Part shown: positions 56,434 to 64,000 of the stretch, in pieces
Layout: every line of letters begins with the position of its first letter
Numbering within the stretch: the first letter of the stretch is position 1
DNA from: Vibrio stylophorae
Lineage (GTDB): Bacteria > Pseudomonadota > Gammaproteobacteria > Enterobacterales > Vibrionaceae
Direction of reading: 5' to 3'
Assembly: GCF_921293875.1 (NCBI RefSeq)
Contig: NZ_CAKLDI010000001.1
Coordinates: 1,737,915 to 1,801,914 of the forward strand
Length of the DNA stretch: 64,000 nt
The notes under the pieces: model-generated
Databases searched by the model: none
What the model saw: only the letters and a program-made list of their open reading frames with translations
Told to the model about the DNA's origin: nothing
Translations under genes and position numbers: made by a program

Positions 56434-58707
56434 TTATTGCCAGCGCTGACGCAGGTTTTTCGCAGCGGTGACCATATTGGTCAATGCGCTTTGGGTTTCT
56501 TCCCAGCCACGTGTTTTTAAGCCGCAATCTGGATTCACCCATAGGCGCTCTAGTGGAATACGCGATTTGGCTTTTTCGAGCAAATCTTCAATCTGCTCAA
56601 CCGCAGGCACATTTGGCGAGTGAATATCATAAACGCCCGGACCAATCTCGTTTGGATACTCAAAGGCCTCAAAGGCCGTGAGCAGCTCCATCGCAGAGCG
56701 CGAGGTCTCAATGGTGATCACATCTGCATCCAAAGCGGCCACGGAATCAATAATTTCGTTAAACTCGCTATAACACATATGGGTGTGGATCTGCGTTTCT
56801 GGCTTCGCGCTTGATGCCGAAATACCAAATGCTGCTACTGCCCATTGCAAATAATTCGACCAATCACTGTGTTTAAGCGGCATCCCTTCACGAATCGCGG
56901 GCTCATCAATCTGAATGATATTGATGCCGGCATCTTGCAAATCAGCGACTTCATCTTTAAGTACCAAGGCAAGCTGCTCGGCAATGGTTTGACGGCTGAC
57001 ATCTTCACGCGGGAAGGTCCAACACAAAATGGTGACCGGTCCGGTGAGCATCCCTTTAACATGCTTTGATGTCAGAGATTGTGCGTATTTAATCCAATCT
57101 AACGTCATCGGGCCATCACGGGTGATATCACCCACCACAATGCCAGGTTTTACGCAGCGTGAGCCATAGCTTTGCACCCAGCCAAATTGGGTCAGCGCAA
57201 AGCCGTTCAAATGTTCGGCAAAGTATTCCACCATATCATTACGCTCAGCTTCGCCATGCACCAACACATCCAAATCCAGCGCTTCTTGGCGTGCAATCAC
57301 ATCGGCAATCTCTTGCTGAATTGCTTGGTTATATGCCTGCTCTGTCTTTTTACCCGCTTTAAAATCACGGCGATTAATGCGAATCGCATCGGTTTGAGGG
57401 AAAGAGCCAATGGTCGTCGTTGGCAACAGCGGTAAATTCAATGCGCTGCGCTGCAATTTAGCGCGCTCAGCAAATGGCAGTGAACGCTTGGCATCTTGCG
57501 CGGTGATCGCGGCCACGCGCGCGGCAACTTCTGGATGATGAATATGGGTGGCTTGTTCGCGCTGGCGAAGTGGTGCGCTATGCGCTTTACACGCTTCAAT
57601 CGCTTGTGGATCGCCTGAGAGCGCTTTGGCCAATAACGTAATTTCACTGAGCTTTTGCTTGGCAAAGCTAAACCAAGATTGCGTTTCGGCATCCAGTTTT
57701 TGCTCCTGCGCCAAATCCATTGGGCTGTGTAGCAATGAACATGAACTCGCAAGCCAGAATCGATCCCCTTTTTCTGCAGCGATAGGTGCCAATGTTTGAT
57801 ACCAATTGGCTAAATCAGCGCGCCAAACATTGCGCCCGTTCACCACGCCCACAGACAAAACCCAATCACTTGGAATGGCTGCAGCAACCGCATTGAGCTG
57901 CTCAGGCGCCGCAGCAACATCGATATGTAAACCATCCACGCGCAGTGCTTTGATCGTTTCAAGCTGATGGGTGATATGGTCAAAATAGGTGGTGAGTAGT
58001 AACTTCACATCGCCATGCAGGGTCTGGTAAGCCAAATTCGTCGCTTTTAGCCATGCTTCTGGCAGCTCTTGCACCAAAGCTGGCTCATCAATTTGCAGCC
58101 ATTCAACACCGAGCTTTTTCAAGCGTGCCAAAATCTTTTGGTAGGCACTGAGCAAACGCGGCAAGAGCTCCAGTTTATCGAACTCGCCCCCTTGCGTTTT
58201 ACCCAGCCACAAATAAGTGATGGGACCGAGCAATACAGGTTTCACCTGATGACCCGATTTTTGCGCTTCTTGAATTTCATTAAAGAGCTGAGGCCATTGC
58301 ACGTCAAAGCTATCGTCTTGATGAAACTCTGGCACGATGTAGTGATAATTGGTGTTAAACCATTTGGTCATGTCCGATGCTGCCGCGCAGCAACCACAGG
58401 GCGACTGACCACGGCCAATACGAAAGAGTGTATTGAGATCGGGATGACCTTCACCATGACGCGCAGGCACATGGCCCAATAGCAAACTAGTAGTAAGTAC
58501 ATGATCATACCAAGCAAAATCACCCGCAGTCACAAAGCTTAAACCAGCATCCTGCTGCTCTTGCCAGTGACGTGCGCGTAGTTCTTGCCCAACAGCTTCA
58601 AGCTCAGCTTGGCTGCTTTCGCCGCGCCAATAAGATTCCAATGCAAATTTTAATTCACGTTTTTTACCGATGCGGGGGTAACCCAAAATATGTGTGGTAA
58701 TCGCCAT
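56434..58707 (-). CDS. metE: Cobalamin-independent methionine synthase
   Basis: A 757-residue enzyme that transfers the methyl group from methyltetrahydropteroyl-triglutamate to homocysteine. Two homologous barrels; the C-terminal one holds the zinc ligands in [10 protein letters not shown] (His and Cys), the Glu in ITIETSRS and the Cys in [12 protein letters not shown]. The N terminus [20 protein letters not shown] is diagnostic. The upstream region carries a perfect MetR site and a MetJ-like box. metR, divergent from metE in E. coli, is not adjacent; the divergent neighbour is an aldehyde dehydrogenase gene. Confidence 0.96.
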   Translation of the reverse strand: MAITTHILGYPRIGKKRELKFALESYWRGESSQAELEAVGQELRARHWQEQQDAGLSFVTAGDFAWYDHVLTTSLLLGHVPARHGEGHPDLNTLFRIGRGQSPCGCCAAASDMTKWFNTNYHYIVPEFHQDDSFDVQWPQLFNEIQEAQKSGHQVKPVLLGPITYLWLGKTQGGEFDKLELLPRLLSAYQKILARLKKLGVEWLQIDEPALVQELPEAWLKATNLAYQTLHGDVKLLLTTYFDHITHQLETIKALRVDGLHIDVAAAPEQLNAVAAAIPSDWVLSVGVVNGRNVWRADLANWYQTLAPIAAEKGDRFWLASSCSLLHSPMDLAQEQKLDAETQSWFSFAKQKLSEITLLAKALSGDPQAIEACKAHSAPLRQREQATHIHHPEVAARVAAITAQDAKRSLPFAERAKLQRSALNLPLLPTTTIGSFPQTDAIRINRRDFKAGKKTEQAYNQAIQQEIADVIARQEALDLDVLVHGEAERNDMVEYFAEHLNGFALTQFGWVQSYGSRCVKPGIVVGDITRDGPMTLDWIKYAQSLTSKHVKGMLTGPVTILCWTFPREDVSRQTIAEQLALVLKDEVADLQDAGINIIQIDEPAIREGMPLKHSDWSNYLQWAVAAFGISASSAKPETQIHTHMCYSEFNEIIDSVAALDADVITIETSRSAMELLTAFEAFEYPNEIGPGVYDIHSPNVPAVEQIEDLLEKAKSRIPLERLWVNPDCGLKTRGWEETQSALTNMVTAAKNLRQRWQ

Positions 58708-58751
58708 GGTGAAGCCTCGTCCTTAAGTAATGTTTAATATAATGCTTAACA

Positions 58752-58767
58752 AGATGTCTGGATGGCT
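58752..58767. promoter_or_regulatory. MetJ-like box upstream of metE
   Basis: Tandem octamers AGATGTCT (7 of 8 against AGACGTCT) and GGATGGCT (about 5 of 8), 45-60 bases before the metE start. Repression by MetJ with S-adenosylmethionine is the expected effect. Confidence 0.5.
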
Positions 58768-58821
58768 AAAATATGGCGCAATGCTCCCATGAGCTCAATT
58801 GCACATTCTTCACATGGCAGA

Positions 58822-58834
58822 TGAAATTTCTTCA
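58822..58834. promoter_or_regulatory. MetR activator site upstream of metE
   Basis: TGAA-ATTTC-TTCA fits the MetR consensus TGAA-N5-TTCA exactly, centred about 120 bases before the metE ATG, the usual distance for a LysR-type activator. Confidence 0.65.
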
Positions 58835-58924
58835 TTCACAGGAAAATGACGGTTTGAAAGCGCAGACAAACAGAGCGCATCCCACATATAATCGCATCAG
58901 GATCGCCAAGCGCAGGATCAACAG

Positions 58925-60325
58925 ATGCAAACTCTGAGCAATGATTTTCAGGCATTAAAACAAGCACAGCAGCAACAACCGCTCGATGCCAGCACTCGCC
59001 GAGAGCTGCTTTTGCAGTTAAAAAACGCCATTTTGTCACAGCAATCGCTGCTAGTTGAGGCGCTCAGTCATGATTATGGCTACCGCTCAACCTTTGATTC
59101 AGTGCTCGCAGATATCATGCCCTGCGTTCATCATCTCAACTACACGCTCAAACATCTCAAAGGCTGGATGCATCCACAAAAGCGCCGCGCAGGGCTCTCG
59201 CTTTGGCCATCAACGCTTGAGGTGCACTATCAAACCAAAGGTGTGGTGGGGATTATTGTGCCGTGGAACTTCCCCATCAATCTCAGCCTCAATCCCTTAG
59301 TGACCGCCCTTGCAGCGGGTAATCGGGTGATGGTGAAGCTAAGCGAGCTGACACCGCAGACCAACGCGGCGCTGCGCCAACTTTTAGCACCTTTTGCCCA
59401 GTGGATTTGTGTTGTGGAAGGTGAGCAAGCGATCGCCGCGCAATTTAGCGCCCTGCCCTTTGATCATCTGCTCTTTACAGGCTCCACCAAGGTGGGCAAA
59501 TTGGTCGCACAAGCCGCTGCGAAAAATCTAACCCCCATCACCTTAGAACTTGGGGGAAAATCGCCCGTGGTGATCCTACCCGATGCCGATTTAACTCACA
59601 GTATCGATGCCATTTTGCTGGGCAAATGCATCAATGCCGGGCAAATTTGTGTGGCGCCAGACTACGTATTGCTGCCACAGGCGCTGAAAGCCGATTTTAT
59701 TGCCCGCTATTTTGAGCGATTCCAGCATCACTACCCTCAGGCCATGGGAAATCATTCCGCTGTGCATGCTCTGAGCCATATCATCAATGATCAGCACCAC
59801 CAGCGACTTCAACACTATCTAGACGATGCCAAGAACAAAGGCGCGCAAATTCACTGCCCGATTGCGCAGCAAGTGCCGCCAAGCGAGCGATTGATGTGGC
59901 CACATCTAGTCACTGAGGTCAGTGAGCAAATGCTTTTAATGCAAGAGGAAATCTTTGGTCCGATTTTGCCGCTCATAGGCTATCAAAGCCCAAATGAAGC
60001 CGTGGCCTATATCAATGCACACGCTAAGCCATTGGCGCTCTATATTCTTGGCCAAGATAAACACTTACAACAACAGATCATGACAAGTACCCAAAGTGGT
60101 AGCGTCGCGATCAACGATACCCTACTACAGGTGAGCGCTGATGACGCGCCCTTTGGCGGCGTAGGTGATTCTGGAATGGGTCATTACCATGGCGAAGAGG
60201 GATTTCGCACCTTTAGCCATGCGCGCACAGTGCTACGCACGCCAAGGTGGCTACCGCGCGCCGCCCTCTTACTACGGCATAAAGAAAAGGCGTTGCAATT
60301 TTTAGCCAAGTTCTTTTTGAAATAG
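58925..60325 (+). CDS. calB: CalB-type (coniferyl) aldehyde dehydrogenase
   Basis: A 466-residue NAD(P)-dependent aldehyde dehydrogenase of the ALDH3-like group. PWNFPINLSLNPLVTALAAGNRVMVK (about 115-140), FTGSTKVGK (about 181-189), the catalytic Glu in ITLELGGKSP (about 205) and the catalytic Cys in NAGQICVAPDY (about 240) are present. The C-terminal basic and hydrophobic stretch (WLPRAALLLRHKEKALQFLAKFF) is like the membrane-binding tail of fatty aldehyde dehydrogenases. The substrate cannot be decided from sequence; coniferyl aldehyde is only the family label. Divergent from metE. Confidence 0.8.
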   Translation: MQTLSNDFQALKQAQQQQPLDASTRRELLLQLKNAILSQQSLLVEALSHDYGYRSTFDSVLADIMPCVHHLNYTLKHLKGWMHPQKRRAGLSLWPSTLEVHYQTKGVVGIIVPWNFPINLSLNPLVTALAAGNRVMVKLSELTPQTNAALRQLLAPFAQWICVVEGEQAIAAQFSALPFDHLLFTGSTKVGKLVAQAAAKNLTPITLELGGKSPVVILPDADLTHSIDAILLGKCINAGQICVAPDYVLLPQALKADFIARYFERFQHHYPQAMGNHSAVHALSHIINDQHHQRLQHYLDDAKNKGAQIHCPIAQQVPPSERLMWPHLVTEVSEQMLLMQEEIFGPILPLIGYQSPNEAVAYINAHAKPLALYILGQDKHLQQQIMTSTQSGSVAINDTLLQVSADDAPFGGVGDSGMGHYHGEEGFRTFSHARTVLRTPRWLPRAALLLRHKEKALQFLAKFFLK

Positions 60326-60354
60326 CAACTGATTGTTTTCTACAAAGCGATGCT

Positions 60355-60966
60355 TTATCGACTCGCGATTAAATGCGGCAAATCCACCTGCGCTTGCAGG
60401 TGGATGATTAAATCGCTAAAAAAATCGCAAAAATCAGACGCCATCTCAGGCAATACGTCTTCAAGTTGCTGAGCATACTGGCTGGCCGATTCACGGGCTA
60501 AAACGCGCGAGGACAAACGATTATCAAGCCGTGATAGCGCCGTTTGAATCCCTTGAATCGACTGATAACTTGCAAGCACTTGATAACGCACCAAGCGCGC
60601 GACCATGATTTGCACAGAATCGGGCAATATCGACACTTGCTGCAATGCTTGCTGGTGAAACTGCTGTAAAAACTGCGATTTATCAAGCGTGACAAACTGC
60701 GCCCAATGCTGGTGCAACAGATAGTCATAGGCAATATCCACCACCACACCTCGCAGCCGCCCCTTATCGCCTAAGCGCGCTTTACTTTGCGCAACGCAAG
60801 GATGAGCATCCGTAAAGCGGTCAATTTTAAGATGCAGCTGTAAACCAGCTTGATGCGCGGCGGAGCACTGCGGCCATGGCCGCGCTTTTAAGGGATCAGC
60901 AAGTAAATTACCAAGCTGATAATCAATATCGAGCGGTGACAGGAGTATATGGGCGAAATAGTTCAT
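60355..60966 (-). CDS. acpH: Acyl carrier protein phosphodiesterase
   Basis: A 203-residue HD-like hydrolase that removes 4'-phosphopantetheine from acyl carrier protein. The opening MNYFAHILLSPLDIDYQLGNLLAD, the HLKIDRFTDAHP motif and VVVDIAYDYLLHQHW match AcpH. The start is ATG 60966; a longer frame to 61008 overlaps the terminator of the next gene. The Shine-Dalgarno is weak. Confidence 0.85.
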   Translation of the reverse strand: MNYFAHILLSPLDIDYQLGNLLADPLKARPWPQCSAAHQAGLQLHLKIDRFTDAHPCVAQSKARLGDKGRLRGVVVDIAYDYLLHQHWAQFVTLDKSQFLQQFHQQALQQVSILPDSVQIMVARLVRYQVLASYQSIQGIQTALSRLDNRLSSRVLARESASQYAQQLEDVLPEMASDFCDFFSDLIIHLQAQVDLPHLIASR

Positions 60967-61002
60967 GCGCTGATGATCGGCAAAGTCATGCAATAAATCA
61001 AA

Positions 61003-61032
61003 TCGCAAAAAGCCGCATGATGCGGCTTTTTA
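61003..61032 (-). terminator. Terminator after the deoxycytidylate deaminase gene
   Basis: Stem AAAAGCCGCA/TGCGGCTTTT around TGA, with A/T runs on both sides. It serves the minus-strand gene ending at 61075 and also lies before acpH. Confidence 0.85.
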
Positions 61033-61074
61033 TTCATTCGATAATATCGCTGAATCCCGTTCGGATATTCGCTT

Positions 61075-61533
61075 TTATCGATTATTTTGCTTTGCAAGTT
61101 CATCCAGAGGCAACCAATGTACGGTGACCCCAGCTTGCTTAAACATATCATCGCTCACGCGAATCTTTTCGCCCCAGCGAGATAGAAAATCTTCACTTTG
61201 CTCCGGACAGTAAACCGATTTAATACCGGTTTGAATCAGCTTAGCGGCGCAATTTGGGCAAGGAAAATGCGTGACATAAATTTCACATCCTTCAAGGCTA
61301 CGCTGAGCAAACAGGATCGCATTTTCTTCTGCATGAATGGTTTTAAGGAGTTTCATTTCGCGGTCGTCAATATGCGCACTATCAGAAACACCCGTGGCAT
61401 AACCATTAAACCCCACAGAAATAATGCGGTTTCCTGAGGTGATCACCGCGCCCACTTGCGTGGATGGATCCTTACTCCAAGACGCAACCAACTCCGCCAT
61501 TTGATAAAAACGCACAGACCATTTTGAGATCAT
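61075..61533 (-). CDS. Deoxycytidylate deaminase-type protein
   Basis: A 152-residue zinc deaminase of the dCMP deaminase/ComEB group. Zinc ligands and catalytic Glu: His67-Ala-Glu69 in IHAEENAI and Cys92-x-x-Cys95 in FPCPNCAAKL. It makes dUMP from dCMP for thymidylate synthesis, if the family label holds. Start ATG 61533 with AAGGGG 8 bases upstream; a TTG just before is in frame but not needed. Confidence 0.85.
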   Translation of the reverse strand: MISKWSVRFYQMAELVASWSKDPSTQVGAVITSGNRIISVGFNGYATGVSDSAHIDDREMKLLKTIHAEENAILFAQRSLEGCEIYVTHFPCPNCAAKLIQTGIKSVYCPEQSEDFLSRWGEKIRVSDDMFKQAGVTVHWLPLDELAKQNNR

Positions 61534-61691
61534 CAAACTATCCCCTTACAACCTTATTCTGCATGCGCTCCGGCATACCATGGTATTTTTACCGTATTGT
61601 GCAGTCTTGCTTATCGAGACTCAAGTGAATATTCGGTCAGCCGCCGCCTCAAGGTCTTGCGCTTTATCTCCTCTCATTGCCAATAAGCCAG

Positions 61692-61722
61692 CGAAAAAAA
61701 CGCAGCCTTCGCTGCGTTTTTA
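61692..61722. terminator. Bidirectional terminator at the acs 3' end
   Basis: Stem CGCAGC/GCTGCG with loop CTTC, preceded by AAAAAAA and followed by TTTTT. It lies 20-50 bases past the acs stop codon on the minus strand. Confidence 0.88.
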
Positions 61723-61741
61723 TCTCGTGATACAAACGTCA

Positions 61742-63640
61742 CTACTCTTCAAGTGTGCTTAAATCACCTTCATCTTGCCCCAACGCCCGCGCTTTTAATA
61801 CGCGACGCATAATTTTACCCGAGCGTGTTTTAGGTAAAGATTCCACGAACTCCACAGATTCAGGCATAGCAATTCGTCCCATCTCTTTGGCAACATGCTC
61901 ACGCAGCTCCACAGCTAAATCCTTACTGGCAGTGGCACCCTCTTTTAAAATCACATAGGTGTGAATAGCGCTACCTTTCAGCTCATGGGGTAAACCAATC
62001 GCCGCTGCTTCACTAACGTTGTGATTGCTCACTAATGCACTTTCAATCTCGGCAGTACCCAAGCGATAACCACTGACTTTTAGTACCTCATCCATACGGC
62101 CAATGACCCAGATATAACCATCATCATCGATTTTTGCGCTATCGCCCGCGAGGTATCGCCAGTGACCATCGGCTTGCTGCGACCAATACAGCTCTTGATA
62201 ACGTGCATCATCATTAAAGATGGTGCGCGCCATACCGGGCCATGGGTTTTCAATCACCAATTTGCCCTCTTCATTAGCAGCAACTGCATTGCCTTGGTCA
62301 TCCACCACTTTCATCACATTGCCAAAGAAGGGTTTAGTCGCCGAGCCTGGTTTGAGTGGCGTAATGGGCAATGGACAAGCCATAAAACCGCCGGTTTCAG
62401 TTTGCCACCAAGTATCGATAATCGGGCATTTATCTTGGCCAATCACGTGGTGATACCACTTCCATGCCTCTGGATTAATAGGCTCACCCACACTGCCCAG
62501 CAAACGCAGACTGGATAAATCATGCTTTTGTGGCCAGCGGTCGCCAAAGCGCATTAAGCCGCGAATCGCCGTGGGAGAGGTATAGAGAATATTGATGCCG
62601 TAGTTCTCAATAATCTGCCACCAACGATTAGGATAGGGATAATTGGGCGCGCCTTCATAGAGCATCAGGGTGGCACCATTAATCAGCGGGCCATAAACGA
62701 TATAGCTGTGACCGGTGATCCAACCAGGATCGGCAGCGCACCACCAGCGGTCTTCTGGCTTAATATCAAAGGCCATACGATGGGTGGTTGAGGTATACAC
62801 GGCATAACCACCATGGGTATGCAGCATCCCTTTCGGGCGCCCCGTGGTACCTGAGGTATAAAGAATAAATAACGGGTCTTCGGCGCTGGTGGGCTCGGTT
62901 TCACATTTTGGACTCGCAATGGGCAGCGCTTTGAGGTCATGCAGCCAAAAATCACGCGCTGGCTCCATATCGACATCTAGCTCATTGTTTTTAACACAGA
63001 TGCACACCTCAATCGAAGGTGAGCGTTTCATCGCCTCATCCGCCACTGATTTAAGATCCACCGCTTTACCGCGGCGCCATCCTCCATCTGCGGTGATGAG
63101 CACCCGTGATTGCGCATCATCAATACGTGATGCCAAGGCTTCTTGACTAAAACCGCCATAAACCACAGAGTGAACCGCACCAATTTTGGCACAGGCGAGC
63201 ATGGCAAAAACCAGCTCTGGGATTTGCGGCATATAGATGGTCACAATATCGCCTTTATTAACCCCCATGCTTTTCAGCACATTGGCAAATTGGCACACCT
63301 CACGATTTAAACCGTTGTAGGAGTAATTGCGAACTTGACCGTTCTCACCCTCCCAAATAATGGCCATTTTGTTGCGATTAGCATTAAGCAAATGCCGATC
63401 GATGGCGTTGTGCACGATATTGATCTCACCGCCAACAAACCATTGATAAAATGGTGCGTTACTTTCATCGAGCACGCGATCCCATGGTTTAAACCAAGAC
63501 AGCTGCGCGGCTTGCTCCGCCCAAAATCCCTCTCGGTCTTGCACAGAATAATCATATAGCGCCTGATAATCGCTGACATTGGCTTGGGCGATTACATCTT
63601 CACTGGGATAGTAAAGTTCGCTCTTATGGGTATCGGTCAT
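61742..63640 (-). CDS. acs: Acetyl-CoA synthetase-type ligase
   Basis: A 632-residue AMP-forming acyl-CoA ligase. A3 motif YTSGTTGRPKGMLHTHGGY (about 260-278), A5 WWQTETGG (about 405-412), A8 DEVLKVSGYRLGTAEIESAL (about 515-535) and the acylation-site Lys in SGKIMRR (about 605-611). The A8 motif has SGYRLGT where Acs usually has SGHRLGT. The Trp-rich acetate pocket (DTWWQTETGG) supports acetate, but propionate is possible. ATG 63640 has a perfect AAGGAGG 6 bases upstream; the frame opens at 63691. Family certain, substrate likely acetate. Confidence 0.9.
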   Translation of the reverse strand: MTDTHKSELYYPSEDVIAQANVSDYQALYDYSVQDREGFWAEQAAQLSWFKPWDRVLDESNAPFYQWFVGGEINIVHNAIDRHLLNANRNKMAIIWEGENGQVRNYSYNGLNREVCQFANVLKSMGVNKGDIVTIYMPQIPELVFAMLACAKIGAVHSVVYGGFSQEALASRIDDAQSRVLITADGGWRRGKAVDLKSVADEAMKRSPSIEVCICVKNNELDVDMEPARDFWLHDLKALPIASPKCETEPTSAEDPLFILYTSGTTGRPKGMLHTHGGYAVYTSTTHRMAFDIKPEDRWWCAADPGWITGHSYIVYGPLINGATLMLYEGAPNYPYPNRWWQIIENYGINILYTSPTAIRGLMRFGDRWPQKHDLSSLRLLGSVGEPINPEAWKWYHHVIGQDKCPIIDTWWQTETGGFMACPLPITPLKPGSATKPFFGNVMKVVDDQGNAVAANEEGKLVIENPWPGMARTIFNDDARYQELYWSQQADGHWRYLAGDSAKIDDDGYIWVIGRMDEVLKVSGYRLGTAEIESALVSNHNVSEAAAIGLPHELKGSAIHTYVILKEGATASKDLAVELREHVAKEMGRIAMPESVEFVESLPKTRSGKIMRRVLKARALGQDEGDLSTLEE

Positions 63641-63863
63641 CACTTGCCTCCTTTGCATGGTCTCGCTTAGGTGCACTTTTATGCATTGCACATCAGGTGC
63701 AGCTAAACGTTGTCAGGGTAAGTGAAGCAGTAATGTCCATTTCTCGCCGAGCAAATGGCGAACCTTCGATCAATCGCTCGCTTACGCGTAATTTCAGCGA
63801 TAGCTTGTTGCAAAAGACCTTTTAAAAATCATGGATAAAAGCGGGCATCAAAATTTGAACATA

Positions 63864-63892
63864 AAAAAAGCACGCATCGCGTGCTTAAAAAA
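63864..63892 (-). terminator. Terminator of the minus-strand gene at the right edge
   Basis: Stem AAGCACGC/GCGTGCTT around ATC; on the minus strand the stem is followed by TTTTTTT. It supports a real gene ending at 63905. Confidence 0.8.
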
Positions 63893-63904
63893 GAGATGTT
63901 GCGA

Positions 63905-64000
63905 TTAAGCAAGCTGATATTGCAGACATTTCGCCTCAAGGTCTGCTTGAAATGTTGAAAAGTTGGGATCAGACATTTGCTCTAATAGCATCAAAAATAG
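63905..64000 (-). CDS. 3' end of an unidentified gene
   Basis: An open minus-strand frame of 31 codons enters from the right edge and stops with TAA at 63905-63907. The visible tail contains MSDPNFSTFQADLEAKCLQY and ends QLA. The well-formed terminator 13 bases further supports it being coding. It could also be a complete short gene starting at the ATG near 63991. Too short to identify. Confidence 0.5.
   Translation of the reverse strand, partial: LFLMLLEQMSDPNFSTFQADLEAKCLQYQLA

Overview
The window is a stretch of gammaproteobacterial chromosome of roughly balanced base composition. It is packed with housekeeping genes on both strands. I found no tRNA, rRNA, insertion sequence, prophage or CRISPR array. 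Gene neighbourhoods (plzB-type PilZ gene beside mfd; hinT-ycfL-lpoB-thiK-ycfP-ndh; ycjXF-tyrR; sapABCDF) and protein similarity recalled from memory point to Vibrionaceae. The ectoine-type aspartokinase suggests a halotolerant marine or brackish member, for example the Salinivibrio/Grimontia side of the family. The genus is an inference.

Layout. 1-3.6 kb: comEC (5' part, running off the left edge), a DUF2062 membrane protein, and pykA. 3.6-9.7 kb, all minus strand: a second Lnt-like nitrilase-fold membrane acyltransferase with a TetR-type operator upstream, an orphan lipoprotein, a 686-residue membrane protein with a charged tail, and an overlapping pair (sensor-like membrane protein plus DUF1287 protein). 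9.8-15.8 kb: HD phosphohydrolase and rimJ, divergent from ogt; then tyrR, ycjF and ycjX. 16-21.4 kb: the translationally coupled sapABCDF transporter operon. 21.4-25.5 kb: a secreted protein with an unusual 5' hairpin, an M16 protease lipoprotein and a small lipoprotein. 25.5-27.4 kb: a structured leader and an NhaC-family transporter. 27.5-35.8 kb: lolCDE (minus), divergent from a PilZ gene, mfd and csiV. 36.1-37.6 kb: a stand-alone ectoine-type aspartokinase. 37.7-44.6 kb, minus: a DsbA-like lipoprotein, ndh, ycfP, thiK, lpoB, ycfL, a COG3014-like lipoprotein and hinT. 44.9-56.3 kb, plus: a chemoreceptor, dihydroorotase, a secreted protein, pabB, nudL, sdaA, an S4 protein, an MscS channel and an hslJ-like lipoprotein. 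56.4-64 kb: metE, a calB-like aldehyde dehydrogenase, acpH, a dCMP deaminase, acs, and the 3' end of another gene.

Themes. Several clusters serve the cell envelope: LolCDE exports lipoproteins, LpoB activates PBP1B, Lnt-like and M16 proteins act at the membrane or periplasm, and many small lipoproteins are encoded. Other genes serve central and one-carbon/amino-acid metabolism (pykA, acs, sdaA, metE, pabB, pyrC).

The least explained parts are regulatory or uncharacterised: the NemR-like operator before the Lnt homologue, the hairpin that reaches into the Shine-Dalgarno of the 21.4-22.1 kb gene, the attenuator-like leader before the NhaC-type gene, a Tyr in place of the Walker B Asp of TyrR, and the missing psp genes between sapA and ycjX. 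I did not find a clearly new multi-gene system; these are leads.
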